NCBI RefSeq assembly: GCF_004362865.1
Contig: NZ_SNYI01000001.1
Location: forward strand, 434,001-498,000
Reading direction: 5' to 3'
Source of the DNA: Zeaxanthinibacter enoshimensis
Lineage (GTDB): Bacteria > Bacteroidota > Bacteroidia > Flavobacteriales > Flavobacteriaceae
Length of the DNA stretch: 64,000 bases
The notes beneath the pieces are model-generated. The model worked only from the letters and a program-made list of their open reading frames with translations. It did no database searches and had not been told where the DNA came from. How positions within the stretch are numbered: the stretch's first letter is position 1; each line of letters opens with the position of its first letter. A program made the position numbers and the translations under genes. Positions 18,267 through 26,397 of the stretch are shown one piece after another.

Positions 18267-19268
18267 TCAATTATTCTCAAAATATTCGAATCCATCTATG
18301 ATGTCCAGGTAAACTCCATCAAATCCTGATTCCAAAATCCTGTCCAGATAGGCTGCCGGACTTCCAAAAAGAATTTCCTGCCACTCGGGATTCCAATACT
18401 GTACTTTGTAATTTCCAGGCCAATCAGGATTTTCGGCTCTTAACCACTCCGGTGGGTTAGTCTTCCATTCCGGCGACCAATAATAACGATAGTCCTCGGC
18501 CTCTCCTATGGACATATAGCAGAGTACGATCCGTTTACTCCCGTTCTTTTTCTGCTTTAAAAACTCCAGATCATTTAAATCCAAAGCGTCAGTGTCGTTA
18601 AAGAATAAGTCCAGGATCAGTATATCGTAATTAGTATTCCCAAGGCTATCCAGCAATTGACTTTTAGATGAAAATTCCTGGTAATTGATCAGGTACAAGA
18701 AATTAGACGCCTCACGCAAATGATTAACGGAGTCTGCATTCTCTCCATAAATCGGGCGCGGAAAGTCAGGAATAGAAGACAATTCCCGCTTGTCTGCTGC
18801 ATAGGAGGTAAAGTTGAGCTGGGCATTCCTTTCGTAAGAGTCTAATACTTTTGAGGGAGTAGAAACATAATCAGTGACAAGGATTGTATTCCCGTAGTCA
18901 GCCGAGATCTCTAACAACTCCATGGTGTACTCGGTTTCTTTTCGTGGAGACGCCTTATTATCACTCCGGTAACCGTAGAACAGGCTTTCCTGTCCATTGG
19001 CATCAATACTGGAGAGATAACCTGTTTCCACCGTACCATCCGGATTCCCTGAGGTAGTAACGAGTTCAATACCGTTCTGCGGCACCACTGAGAAATCAGG
19101 GTTTACATTCTTAGCATACATACTGATATTCTGAACCAGATCACGCATATCCTGACGGAAATCCCGGGGTGGATCGATAACCTGATCATCACTGTGCTCC
19201 AACCTATCCGAGTTAGAACAGGATAAAATGAATATGGTAATCCCAAAAAAGTAACGCAGATACAGCAC
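18267..19268 (-). CDS. GH114-family surface lipoprotein (MJ1477/TM1410 type)
   Basis: A 333-residue lipoprotein (signal FFGITIFILSCS, Cys near residue 17). The TIM-barrel has the family motifs ILILDLFFND, RIVLCYMSIGEAEDYRYYW, YKVQYWNPEWQEIL and the terminal GFDGVYLDIIDGFEYF. Family members cleave alpha-1,4-polygalactosamine. The start is GTG at 19268; the first in-frame ATG is well inside the protein. It is the first gene of the Pel-like locus in transcription order and could remodel or release surface polymer. A 149-base gap separates it from pelF, so it may have its own transcript. Confidence 0.82.
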   Translation of the reverse strand: MLYLRYFFGITIFILSCSNSDRLEHSDDQVIDPPRDFRQDMRDLVQNISMYAKNVNPDFSVVPQNGIELVTTSGNPDGTVETGYLSSIDANGQESLFYGYRSDNKASPRKETEYTMELLEISADYGNTILVTDYVSTPSKVLDSYERNAQLNFTSYAADKRELSSIPDFPRPIYGENADSVNHLREASNFLYLINYQEFSSKSQLLDSLGNTNYDILILDLFFNDTDALDLNDLEFLKQKKNGSKRIVLCYMSIGEAEDYRYYWSPEWKTNPPEWLRAENPDWPGNYKVQYWNPEWQEILFGSPAAYLDRILESGFDGVYLDIIDGFEYFENN

Positions 19269-19324
19269 CTTTAGTTTTTGCTTTAAATATAGCTAATAAT
19301 TAAATGCGCCTTATCGTCAGAAGA

Positions 19325-20146
19325 TTACCCAAGCCCAACATCCAGGGTCATCATTATAATAAAGCCCCCGATGAACCCCATGGTAGCAAGGTCTGTATAC
19401 TTATCCTGCTGGGTTTCCGGGATCACCTCCTCCACTACGACAAAGATCATTGCCCCTGCCGCAAAAGACAGCGCATAGGGTAGGATGGGTTCAAAGGTTA
19501 GTACGGCCCAGGCTCCAAGCACTGCCGCGATCGGCTCGACCAGGGCCGAGGCCTGCCCGTAGGCAAAACACTTGAACCTGCTTAAACCATGCCGCCTTAA
19601 GGGCATGGCCACCGCGAATCCCTCCGGGAAATTCTGCAACCCGATACCAAGGGCCAGGGCTACTGCACCACCTATACTGGCACCTTCAAAACCAGCAGCC
19701 ACTCCCCCGAACAGTACCCCTACTGCTAAGCCTTCCGGGATATTGTGAAGGGTTATTGCCAGGGTAAGCAGGGTTGTCCGCCTCCACGGGGTCTTTATCC
19801 CTTCCTTCTCACTTTCCTTAAAGTTGATATGAAGGTGAGGCAATACCTTGTCAAGGGCGAAAATAAAAGCCGCTCCCATTAAGAACCCAACGGCAGCCGG
19901 AATTACTTTTACGAACCCCTCGCCTTCGCTCATCTCGATACCCGGCGCCAGCAGGCTCCAGAAACTCGCAGCAACCATGACACCCCCTGTAAAGCCAAGC
20001 ATGGCATCCAGTACGGCCCTGTTCATCGTTTTAAAGAAGAAGACCAGCCCTGCCCCTGCAGCGGTCAGGATCCAGGTAAAGAGTGTCGCCAGGAAAGCGG
20101 CGAGAATAGGATCGATGGATTGGAAATAATCTATAATAACGTTCAT
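19325..20146 (-). CDS. ZIP family (GufA-like) divalent metal transporter
   Basis: An inner-membrane ZIP transporter for zinc, manganese or iron. The 273 residues have eight hydrophobic segments, a His-containing loop (KVLPHLHINFKES), the metal-site helix HNIPEGLAVGVLFGG and the paired helix GIGLQNFPEGFAVAMPLRRHG. Both are diagnostic of the GufA branch. The start overlaps the stop of the upstream DtxR/MntR-type regulator by four bases, so the transporter is translated with its likely regulator, which suggests manganese or iron as the substrate. Confidence 0.92.
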   Translation of the reverse strand: MNVIIDYFQSIDPILAAFLATLFTWILTAAGAGLVFFFKTMNRAVLDAMLGFTGGVMVAASFWSLLAPGIEMSEGEGFVKVIPAAVGFLMGAAFIFALDKVLPHLHINFKESEKEGIKTPWRRTTLLTLAITLHNIPEGLAVGVLFGGVAAGFEGASIGGAVALALGIGLQNFPEGFAVAMPLRRHGLSRFKCFAYGQASALVEPIAAVLGAWAVLTFEPILPYALSFAAGAMIFVVVEEVIPETQQDKYTDLATMGFIGGFIIMMTLDVGLG

Positions 20147-20805
20147 GAGTCTTCTGAAGGTTTTAGGTAGAGGTTAGAGGCAATCTGATGTGAAACCAGC
20201 AGCTGCTCTTCCCCTATCCGGATGTGCATAGAATTATCAAATTCTTCCTTGTCCAGCACTTCGATCTGCTGTCCGAGGGCAATGCTGTTCTTATCCAGGA
20301 ATTTTAGAAAGGTCGCGGAGGAATCCTTTACTCCCACACATACCCCTTTGCTGCCTACCGGCAGTTTACTGAGCAGTTCTTTATCCCTTTCCTTGAATTC
20401 CCCGTTCTTCCCGGGAATGGGATCACCGTGGGGATCAAATTTTGGGTGCCCCAGTAATGCATCCAGGCGGTCGATCAGTTTTTCACTGTTTATATGTTCT
20501 AACTGCTCCGCGATCTCGTGAACTTCATCCCAGGTAAAATCAAGTTTCTCAACCAGGAAAACCTCCCAGAGACGATGTTTGCGTATGATCGCCAGGGCGC
20601 TGTAGCGACCACTCTCTGTCAGGGACACGCCTTGGTACTTCTTATAATTGACTAATCCTTTATCCGCCAACCGCTTCAGCATGTCGGTTACCGAGGATGG
20701 CTTGGTATCCATCTGCTCGGCAATCGCATTGGTCGATATGGTGCCCGTCCCCTGTCTTGAAAGGTGAAATATGGCCTTCAGGTAATTTTCCTCGGAATGC
20801 GTCAC
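20143..20805 (-). CDS. DtxR/MntR family metal-dependent regulator
   Basis: A 220-residue metal-sensing repressor. An N-terminal winged helix (SEENYLKAIFHLSRQG, TNAIAEQMDTKPSSVTDMLKRLADKGLVNY), a dimerisation/metal domain (HRLWEVFLVEKLDFTWDEVHEIAEQLEHI, HPKFDPHGDPIPG) and a C-terminal FeoA/SH3-like domain (about residues 145-215) are visible. This matches DtxR/IdeR/MntR proteins. The start is GTG at 20805 (the frame reads MTHSEENYL). It heads a two-gene unit with the ZIP transporter. A promoter and a palindromic candidate operator lie just upstream. Confidence 0.92.
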   Translation of the reverse strand: MTHSEENYLKAIFHLSRQGTGTISTNAIAEQMDTKPSSVTDMLKRLADKGLVNYKKYQGVSLTESGRYSALAIIRKHRLWEVFLVEKLDFTWDEVHEIAEQLEHINSEKLIDRLDALLGHPKFDPHGDPIPGKNGEFKERDKELLSKLPVGSKGVCVGVKDSSATFLKFLDKNSIALGQQIEVLDKEEFDNSMHIRIGEEQLLVSHQIASNLYLKPSEDS

Positions 20806-20823
20806 TTGGTTTTAGAATTTATA

Positions 20824-20853
20824 CAAAAATACATTTTTCATTCATAAAACAAA
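20824..20853 (-). promoter_or_regulatory. Promoter of the dtxR-like/ZIP unit
   Basis: On the minus strand, TTTG (20853-20850), 18 bases, then TATTTTTG (20831-20824) match the Bacteroidota consensus fully. The -7 element ends 18 bases before the GTG start. Confidence 0.7.
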
Positions 20854-20873
20854 TTTTTAGAATCGCCTAAAAA
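20854..20873. promoter_or_regulatory. Candidate DtxR-family operator
   Basis: A 20-base palindrome has perfect 7-base arms TTTTTAG and CTAAAAA around a 6-base centre (AATCGC). It directly abuts the -33 element of the dtxR-like gene promoter. Its layout resembles DtxR/IdeR/MntR sites (TTAGG...CCTAA), so autoregulation by metal is likely, by inference only. Confidence 0.5.
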
Positions 20874-20980
20874 TGATTTGTGTTCCGGGGGTTCGATGGA
20901 CTTCTGCCGGGTATGGTAACAATACAGGGGTGATTCGGTCAATCATAATTTGTTTTACCATTCTATACAGCTCTTCTTTG

Positions 20981-20988
20981 TACCTTTG
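20981..20988 (+). promoter_or_regulatory. -7 element of the lycopene cyclase gene
   Basis: TACCTTTG lies 18 bases before the ATG at 21007. No good -33 element is seen at the expected distance. Its position argues against the longer start at 20950, which would put the promoter inside the coding sequence. Confidence 0.5.
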
Positions 20989-21006
20989 AGATTGTGCGTT
21001 TTGCCT

Positions 21007-22149
21007 ATGGATACTTATGACATGATCATTCTCGGGGCCGGTGCTGCCGGGCTGCTGCTGGCCGACGCGCTGGGTAAAGACTCCTATTTCCGGGATAAGC
21101 AGATCTTACTGCTGGATAAACGTGAAAAAGATGCCAATGACCGGACCTGGTGTTTCTGGGAAAAAGGAAAAGGTGAGTTCGACTCTATAATTCACAATCA
21201 CTGGGACCAAATTTATTTTGGCAGCCAGCATGGAGGGCAGCAACTAGACCTAAGCCCCTATACCTATAAAATGATCCGGGGAATCGATTTTTACCGGGAA
21301 TACCTGGAGAGGTTAAAGATCTACCCCAATATTACATTTGCCACCGGGACAGTACAATCGGTGCTGGAGGAAAAAGATGCTGTGCGGGTTCATACAGAGA
21401 AGCAGAGTTACCGAGGTCTGAAAGTGTTTAACAGCATCCTGGATGTTAAAGCTATGTCTTCACAACAGCAATACCCGGTTTTAAAACAACACTTCCTGGG
21501 CTGGATAGTACATACGGAAAATCCTGTCTTTGACCCGGGGACGGCGACCTTTATGGATTTCTCCATTCCCCAGGAGGGAAATACCCGTTTCATGTATGTC
21601 TTGCCTTTCTCTGACCGGGAAGCCCTCGTAGAATACACCTTGTTTTCAAAAGAACTGCTCCCAAAGGAGGAGTACGAGGATGCCCTCCGGCTTTACCTGG
21701 AAACCCGTTTAGAAGCGGGGCAATATACCATCCGGGAGACAGAGTCAGGGCAGATTCCCATGACCTCTTATAAGTTCTGGTCCAGGAATACGGACCGTCA
21801 GCTTTTTATCGGGGTGGCGGGTGGATGGGCTAAAGCCAGTACCGGCTATACTTTTATGCGGACCCACAAGAAGGTTCAAGAGTTGGTTTCCTTCCTCAAA
21901 TCAGGATCTCCGCTATCTGCTTTTGCAAAAAGAAATCGTTTCTGGTATTACGATCTGTTACTGCTCGATGTCCTGGACAAGCATAATGGCAGTGGGCATC
22001 GCTTGTTTGAAAATATGTTCCGCAAATGCAAGCCGGAACTTATCCTGAAGTTCCTCGACGAGGATAGCAGTATTGCTGAGGATCTGCAAGTGATAGCAGC
22101 CTGTCCCAAACGCCCTTTCCTGCAAGCCCTGTTAGGGAGGATGTTCTAG
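21007..22149 (+). CDS. crtY: Lycopene beta-cyclase
   Basis: This FAD-dependent enzyme closes the ends of lycopene to give beta-carotene, the precursor of zeaxanthin-type flavobacterial pigments. The 380 residues begin MDTYDMIILGAGAAGLLLADAL (dinucleotide-binding GxGxxG). They also show DRTWCFWEKG, the family block VLPFSDREALVEYTLFS and GVAGGWAKASTGYTFMRT, followed by the C-terminal FAKRNRFWYYDLLLLDVL typical of CrtY/CrtL. The ATG at 21007 is preferred over 20950 because the FAD motif then sits at the N-terminus and the -7 element lies upstream. It converges on the GGPP synthase gene with a four-base overlap of the 3' ends. Confidence 0.92.
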   Translation: MDTYDMIILGAGAAGLLLADALGKDSYFRDKQILLLDKREKDANDRTWCFWEKGKGEFDSIIHNHWDQIYFGSQHGGQQLDLSPYTYKMIRGIDFYREYLERLKIYPNITFATGTVQSVLEEKDAVRVHTEKQSYRGLKVFNSILDVKAMSSQQQYPVLKQHFLGWIVHTENPVFDPGTATFMDFSIPQEGNTRFMYVLPFSDREALVEYTLFSKELLPKEEYEDALRLYLETRLEAGQYTIRETESGQIPMTSYKFWSRNTDRQLFIGVAGGWAKASTGYTFMRTHKKVQELVSFLKSGSPLSAFAKRNRFWYYDLLLLDVLDKHNGSGHRLFENMFRKCKPELILKFLDEDSSIAEDLQVIAACPKRPFLQALLGRMF

Positions 22150-23120
22150 ACTGTCCTGAACATCAGTTCCTCTCCTACAGCCTTTAAGGCCTGCAGGGAT
22201 TCTCCTTTTATCCCGGAAGATTCCAATTGCGCGAATGCTTTTTCGGTATAGGATTTTATCTCCCTTTTGATGTCGTCTGCAGCCCCGCTTTCCAGGTAAA
22301 TATCTTTCACTGCCTTTACCTTGGCGTCAGATTTACCCGGTTTAATAGAGAACAAGTGTTGTAATTCTGTCCGTTGCTCCTGGTCAGACAGCGCAAGTGA
22401 TTTCAGGTAGAGATAGGTTTTCTTGTTGGCAATAATATCACCGCCTACCTGCTTTCCAAATGATTTAGGATCCCCGAAGGCATCAAGGTAATCATCCTGT
22501 AACTGGAAAGCGATCCCCAGGTTTAGACCATAATTATAGCAAGACTCCTGAACCTGCGTTGATGCCCCTGCCAGGATAGCTCCCATCTTCATGGCTGCAC
22601 CAACCAACACTGCGGTCTTATTGGCGATCATTGTAAGGTACAAACTGATTGGAACTTCATCCTGCTGTTCGAATTCCATATCATACTGCTGTCCTTCACA
22701 GACCTCCCGGGCAGTTTTGCTGAAAAGTGTTACAAGCGATTTAAATTTCCCGGCTTCATATTTCTCAAATAGCTGGTAAGAAAGGATCAGCATGGCGTCA
22801 CCGGAAAGTATACCAGTGGCCAGGTCCCATTTTTCATGAACAGTAACCTGTCCGCGTCTTACCGGGGCATTGTCCATGATGTCGTCATGGACCAGGGAAA
22901 AGTTGTGGAATAATTCCAGCGCCACTGCCGCCTCCATGGAATCCTCCACATTCCCTCCCAGGGCTTCCGCTGCCATCAGGGTCAGCGCAGGCCTGAGGCG
23001 TTTGCCTCCCAGTCCCAGGATGTAGTGCATTGGTTCGTACAAGCCTTCCGGTTCCCCGGTCTGTATCCCGCGCTCCAGGAAATTATCTATAGTGCTCTTG
23101 TATTGTAACAGACTTTTCAA
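22146..23120 (-). CDS. Polyprenyl diphosphate synthase (probable GGPP synthase)
   Basis: A trans-prenyltransferase that extends FPP or DMAPP with IPP. The 324 residues contain the first Asp-rich motif HDDIMDNAPVRRG and the second QLQDDYLDAFGD, plus GGKRLRPAL and GDAMLILSYQLFEKY. Chain length is not certain from motifs; its place beside lycopene cyclase suggests geranylgeranyl diphosphate for carotenoids. It is convergent with crtY and divergent from the TetR gene. Confidence 0.9.
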   Translation of the reverse strand: MKSLLQYKSTIDNFLERGIQTGEPEGLYEPMHYILGLGGKRLRPALTLMAAEALGGNVEDSMEAAVALELFHNFSLVHDDIMDNAPVRRGQVTVHEKWDLATGILSGDAMLILSYQLFEKYEAGKFKSLVTLFSKTAREVCEGQQYDMEFEQQDEVPISLYLTMIANKTAVLVGAAMKMGAILAGASTQVQESCYNYGLNLGIAFQLQDDYLDAFGDPKSFGKQVGGDIIANKKTYLYLKSLALSDQEQRTELQHLFSIKPGKSDAKVKAVKDIYLESGAADDIKREIKSYTEKAFAQLESSGIKGESLQALKAVGEELMFRTV

Positions 23121-23134
23121 TGTGCAATTTTTCT

Positions 23135-23165
23135 CAAAAATACATTAAATGGACGCAACCAAAAA
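23135..23165 (-). promoter_or_regulatory. Promoter of the polyprenyl synthase gene
   Basis: On the minus strand, TTTTTG (23165-23160), 17 bases, then TATTTTTG (23142-23135). The -7 element ends 14 bases before the ATG at 23120. Confidence 0.6.
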
Positions 23166-23228
23166 GATGAAAACCAAATCCTGTATCAGCCTCTTTGTTA
23201 ACATATTGTAAAACCTGGGAAACTTTTA

Positions 23229-23258
23229 TTGTTTTTGTAGTTTCCTATCCTATATTTG
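23229..23258 (+). promoter_or_regulatory. Promoter of the TetR-efflux operon
   Basis: TTG (23229-23231), 19 bases, then TATATTTG (23251-23258). Only eight bases separate the -7 element from the ATG at 23267, so the transcript would have almost no leader. Confidence 0.55.
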
Positions 23259-23266
23259 CCGCTCCT

Positions 23267-23872
23267 ATGAAAGAAAAAATACTAGATAAAGCAACGGAGT
23301 TATTCCTGAGCAGGGGGTTCAAGAGCGTAACTATGGACGACCTGGCTCAAGAACTGGGCATCTCGAAAAAAACGATCTATACCCATTTCAGCAACAAGAC
23401 CCAGATCGTTAAAGAAAGTGTAATGCAGCTTTTTGACCAGATCGCTGCAGGAATAGAGCATATATGCAGCCTGGGCAAGAACCCGATCGAAGAACTTTAC
23501 GAGATCAAGAAATTTGCCATGACCCACCTGAAGGATGAACAGTCCTCTCCCCAATATCAACTTCAGAAATACTACCCGGCCATTTTTGAAACAGTTCGCA
23601 AAAAACAATTTGAACTGATGCAGGATTGCGTCGTAAAGAACCTGAAGATCGGCATTGAACAGGGTATCTACCGCGAAAACATCAACATCGAGTTCGTAGC
23701 CCGCATCTATTTTTCGGGAGTTAACAGCATTAAAGATCCTAACCTGTTCCCGGCTGATCTATTCACTGCCCGGGAAATTATGGACATCTACCTGGAATAC
23801 CATCTCCGGGGAATAATCACTCCTAAAGGCCGGAACATCTTAAATGAAATTATCAATTCTAATCAACTATAA
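23267..23872 (+). CDS. TetR/AcrR family regulator
   Basis: A 201-residue one-component regulator whose N-terminal helix-turn-helix reads MKEKILDKATELFLSRGFKSVTMDDLAQELGISKKTIYTHF, the standard TetR DNA-binding domain. The C-terminal ligand domain is not specific. The ATG at 23267 was chosen because a longer start at 23195 would add 24 hydrophobic residues absent from the family and would overrun the promoter. Its stop is immediately followed by the TolC gene ATG (23873). It therefore probably represses its own efflux operon in response to a toxic ligand. Confidence 0.9.
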   Translation: MKEKILDKATELFLSRGFKSVTMDDLAQELGISKKTIYTHFSNKTQIVKESVMQLFDQIAAGIEHICSLGKNPIEELYEIKKFAMTHLKDEQSSPQYQLQKYYPAIFETVRKKQFELMQDCVVKNLKIGIEQGIYRENINIEFVARIYFSGVNSIKDPNLFPADLFTAREIMDIYLEYHLRGIITPKGRNILNEIINSNQL

Positions 23873-25207
23873 ATGCAGCGATTTCTCCTATTATTACTCA
23901 GCCTTCTTTTCGGACTGTTATTACAGGCACAGGAGACCACAACTTCCTTTACCCTGGAAGAGGCGGTCGCTTTTGCTCTTGAGCACAATTACAGCAGCCT
24001 GAATGCGACCCTGGAAATTGAAGATGCACAGAAACAGAAATGGGAAACCATTGCTACGGGTCTCCCACAGATCAGCGGCAGTGTCAGTTACCAAAACCAG
24101 TTAAAGCAACCTGTTTCCCTGATCCCGGCCGAATTTTTCGGAGGGGAACCCGGCACGTTTCAACCTATCGTATTCGGGCAGCCACAACAGGCTTCTGCCA
24201 CGGCGACCCTGAAGCAACAGATATTTGACGGGTCCTATATTGTCGGTGTTCAGGCGACCAAGGCTTTTCTCAGTTACAGCCAGAACAACAGGGAAAAGAC
24301 CGAGCAGGATGTGCGTAAAGCCGTTGTTGATGCTTATGGGAATGTTCTCCTGGCCCGTCAAAGCACAGACATTCTCGCCAGGAATGCCGCCACCCTGGAA
24401 AAGAACCTTTTTGAAACCCGGAAGATCTTTGAGAACGGCCTGGGAGATGAAGAGAGTGTGGAGCAATTACAGATCACGCTGTCCACGATACAGAGCCAGC
24501 TGAAAAATGCTGAACGCCTGCAGGAAATCACTTTACAGATGCTGAACGTGGTCATGGGATTACCCCTGGAACACCCTACCGGGCTGACCGAGGACCTGGA
24601 CGACCTGGTTGCAGCCGGTATTTCTCCGGAACTGTTGGAGAGTGAATTTAACCTGGAGAACAACGTTGACTATAAGTTAGTGAACAACCTCAACCACCAA
24701 CGTTACTACGAGTGGAAGCTCGCCCGAAGTCGAGCCCTGCCTACCCTGAACGCATTTGTCAATTATGGCTCAGCCGCATTCAGTGACGATTTTACTTTTT
24801 TAGACAGCGACCAGCAGTGGTTCGACTCCTCTGTTTTTGGAGTAGATCTCAGTATTCCGATTTTCAGCTCCTTCAAAAGGAGTGCGAGCACCCAGAGAGC
24901 CAAGATCGCATTGGAACAGGCCAAGAACCAGCTGAAGGAAACCTCGGCCCAACTGAGGCTGCAGCTGGATAAAGCAAAGAGCGATTATATCCTGGCCATC
25001 GAGAATTACCAGACGAACAAAAGTAACCTGGCCCTGGCGGAACGAATAGAACACAAGAACCAGGTGAAATACCAGGAAGGGATTGCCAGCAGTTTTGAAC
25101 TGCGGCAGGCCCAGCTTCAACTTTACACCACCCAGCAGGAATACCTGCAATCCATGGTAGAAGTGATCAACAAAAAAATAGAACTAGAAACAATACTGAA
25201 CCTTTGA
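23873..25207 (+). CDS. TolC family outer-membrane efflux protein
   Basis: The outer-membrane channel of a tripartite exporter. The 444 residues have a signal peptide (MQRFLLLLLSLLFGLLLQAQ) and two long helical repeat halves, each beginning with a TolC-type pattern (FTLEEAVAFALEHNYSSL and, in the second half, LARSRALPTLNAFVNYGSA). Coiled-coil stretches such as QLRLQLDKAKSDYILAIENYQTNKSNLALAERIEHKNQ follow. It sits first among the three structural genes of the efflux operon. Confidence 0.93.
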   Translation: MQRFLLLLLSLLFGLLLQAQETTTSFTLEEAVAFALEHNYSSLNATLEIEDAQKQKWETIATGLPQISGSVSYQNQLKQPVSLIPAEFFGGEPGTFQPIVFGQPQQASATATLKQQIFDGSYIVGVQATKAFLSYSQNNREKTEQDVRKAVVDAYGNVLLARQSTDILARNAATLEKNLFETRKIFENGLGDEESVEQLQITLSTIQSQLKNAERLQEITLQMLNVVMGLPLEHPTGLTEDLDDLVAAGISPELLESEFNLENNVDYKLVNNLNHQRYYEWKLARSRALPTLNAFVNYGSAAFSDDFTFLDSDQQWFDSSVFGVDLSIPIFSSFKRSASTQRAKIALEQAKNQLKETSAQLRLQLDKAKSDYILAIENYQTNKSNLALAERIEHKNQVKYQEGIASSFELRQAQLQLYTTQQEYLQSMVEVINKKIELETILNL

Positions 25208-25224
25208 TACATAAATTACCCAAC

Positions 25225-26397
25225 ATGAAAAACGTATTATATATCTCACTTGCTTTTCTGCTGCTCGCTGCATGTGGAGACAAGCAGGACCAATCGGTAG
25301 AAGAAATTATCTCCGGTGCCGACCTGGAGACCCTCCGTGCTCGTCGCAGTTCGATCTCTGAGCAGCAGAGAATGCTGGAAACCGATATTGAAAAACTGGA
25401 TTCTGCCATTGCCCTGCTCTCGGACGAAGAGAATTATCCCCTGGTATCCACTATAGTGGCCACAGTTTCTCCCTTTAACCATTTCCTGGAATTGCAGGGA
25501 GATGTAAAGACCAGGCAGAATGTACTGGTATACCCCGAAATGGCCGGTACGCTGGACCAGATATTGGTCAAGGAAGGACAACGGGTCCAGAAAGGGCAAT
25601 TGCTGGCTCGTATCGATGACGGCGGAATGTCCAGCCAGCTGGCGCAACTCCGGACACAGGCCGAGTTATCTAAAACAACTTTTGAAAGACAGAAACGGCT
25701 ATGGGATCAGAAGATCGGTTCCGAGATCCAGTATCTACAGGCCAAGGCAAATTATGAAGCACAAAAAGATGCGGTAGCACAGGCAGAAAGCCAGTTGGGT
25801 AAAGCTACCATTCGCGCCCCTTTCACGGGCATCGTGGATGATGTGATCAAGGATGAGGGTACCGTGGTTTCTCCCGGACCCGGCTCCGAAGTCTTCCGTA
25901 TCGTTAACCTTTCCGATATGTACATCGAGGTAGAAGTTCCCGAACGCTATGTAGGGAGCATAAGCGAGGGTAAAGAAGTAAAAGTATACTTTCCTGTACT
26001 TGGAGACAGCATTTCCACCCAGGTAAGAACCACCGGTAATTTCATAAATCCCAATAACCGTTCGTTCACGGTAGAGATCCCGGTTCCTAACAAGAATGGA
26101 AAGATAAAACCCAACCTGACCGCGAGGGTAATGATCAATGATTACACTAACGAGGAAGCAATCCTTATTCCCCAGAGTATTATCTCGGAAAATGCCCAGG
26201 GAGAGCAATATGCCTACCTCGCCGCCGATCCTGAAAACGGTATCGCTATCGCCAGGAGATCCATCATTACCACAGGTCTTACCCAGGGGAGTGAAGTTGA
26301 AGTGCTCAGCGGATTAAAAGACGGGGACAGGGTTATTAAAGAAGGTGCGCGCAGTGTCAAGGATGGGCAGAAAGTAGAATTATTAAACCAGGAATAG
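25225..26397 (+). CDS. RND efflux periplasmic adaptor (MFP) lipoprotein
   Basis: The periplasmic adaptor linking pump and channel. The 390 residues start with a lipoprotein signal (LAFLLLAACGDK) and contain a coiled-coil near the N-terminus, a biotinyl-lipoyl split domain (GTLDQILVKEGQRVQKGQLLARID ... KATIRAPFTGIVDDVIKDEGT) and a beta-barrel domain. A TTG at 25204 could start seven codons earlier and overlap tolC. The ATG is preferred because it begins the signal peptide. The stop directly precedes the pump ATG. Confidence 0.93.
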   Translation: MKNVLYISLAFLLLAACGDKQDQSVEEIISGADLETLRARRSSISEQQRMLETDIEKLDSAIALLSDEENYPLVSTIVATVSPFNHFLELQGDVKTRQNVLVYPEMAGTLDQILVKEGQRVQKGQLLARIDDGGMSSQLAQLRTQAELSKTTFERQKRLWDQKIGSEIQYLQAKANYEAQKDAVAQAESQLGKATIRAPFTGIVDDVIKDEGTVVSPGPGSEVFRIVNLSDMYIEVEVPERYVGSISEGKEVKVYFPVLGDSISTQVRTTGNFINPNNRSFTVEIPVPNKNGKIKPNLTARVMINDYTNEEAILIPQSIISENAQGEQYAYLAADPENGIAIARRSIITTGLTQGSEVEVLSGLKDGDRVIKEGARSVKDGQKVELLNQE

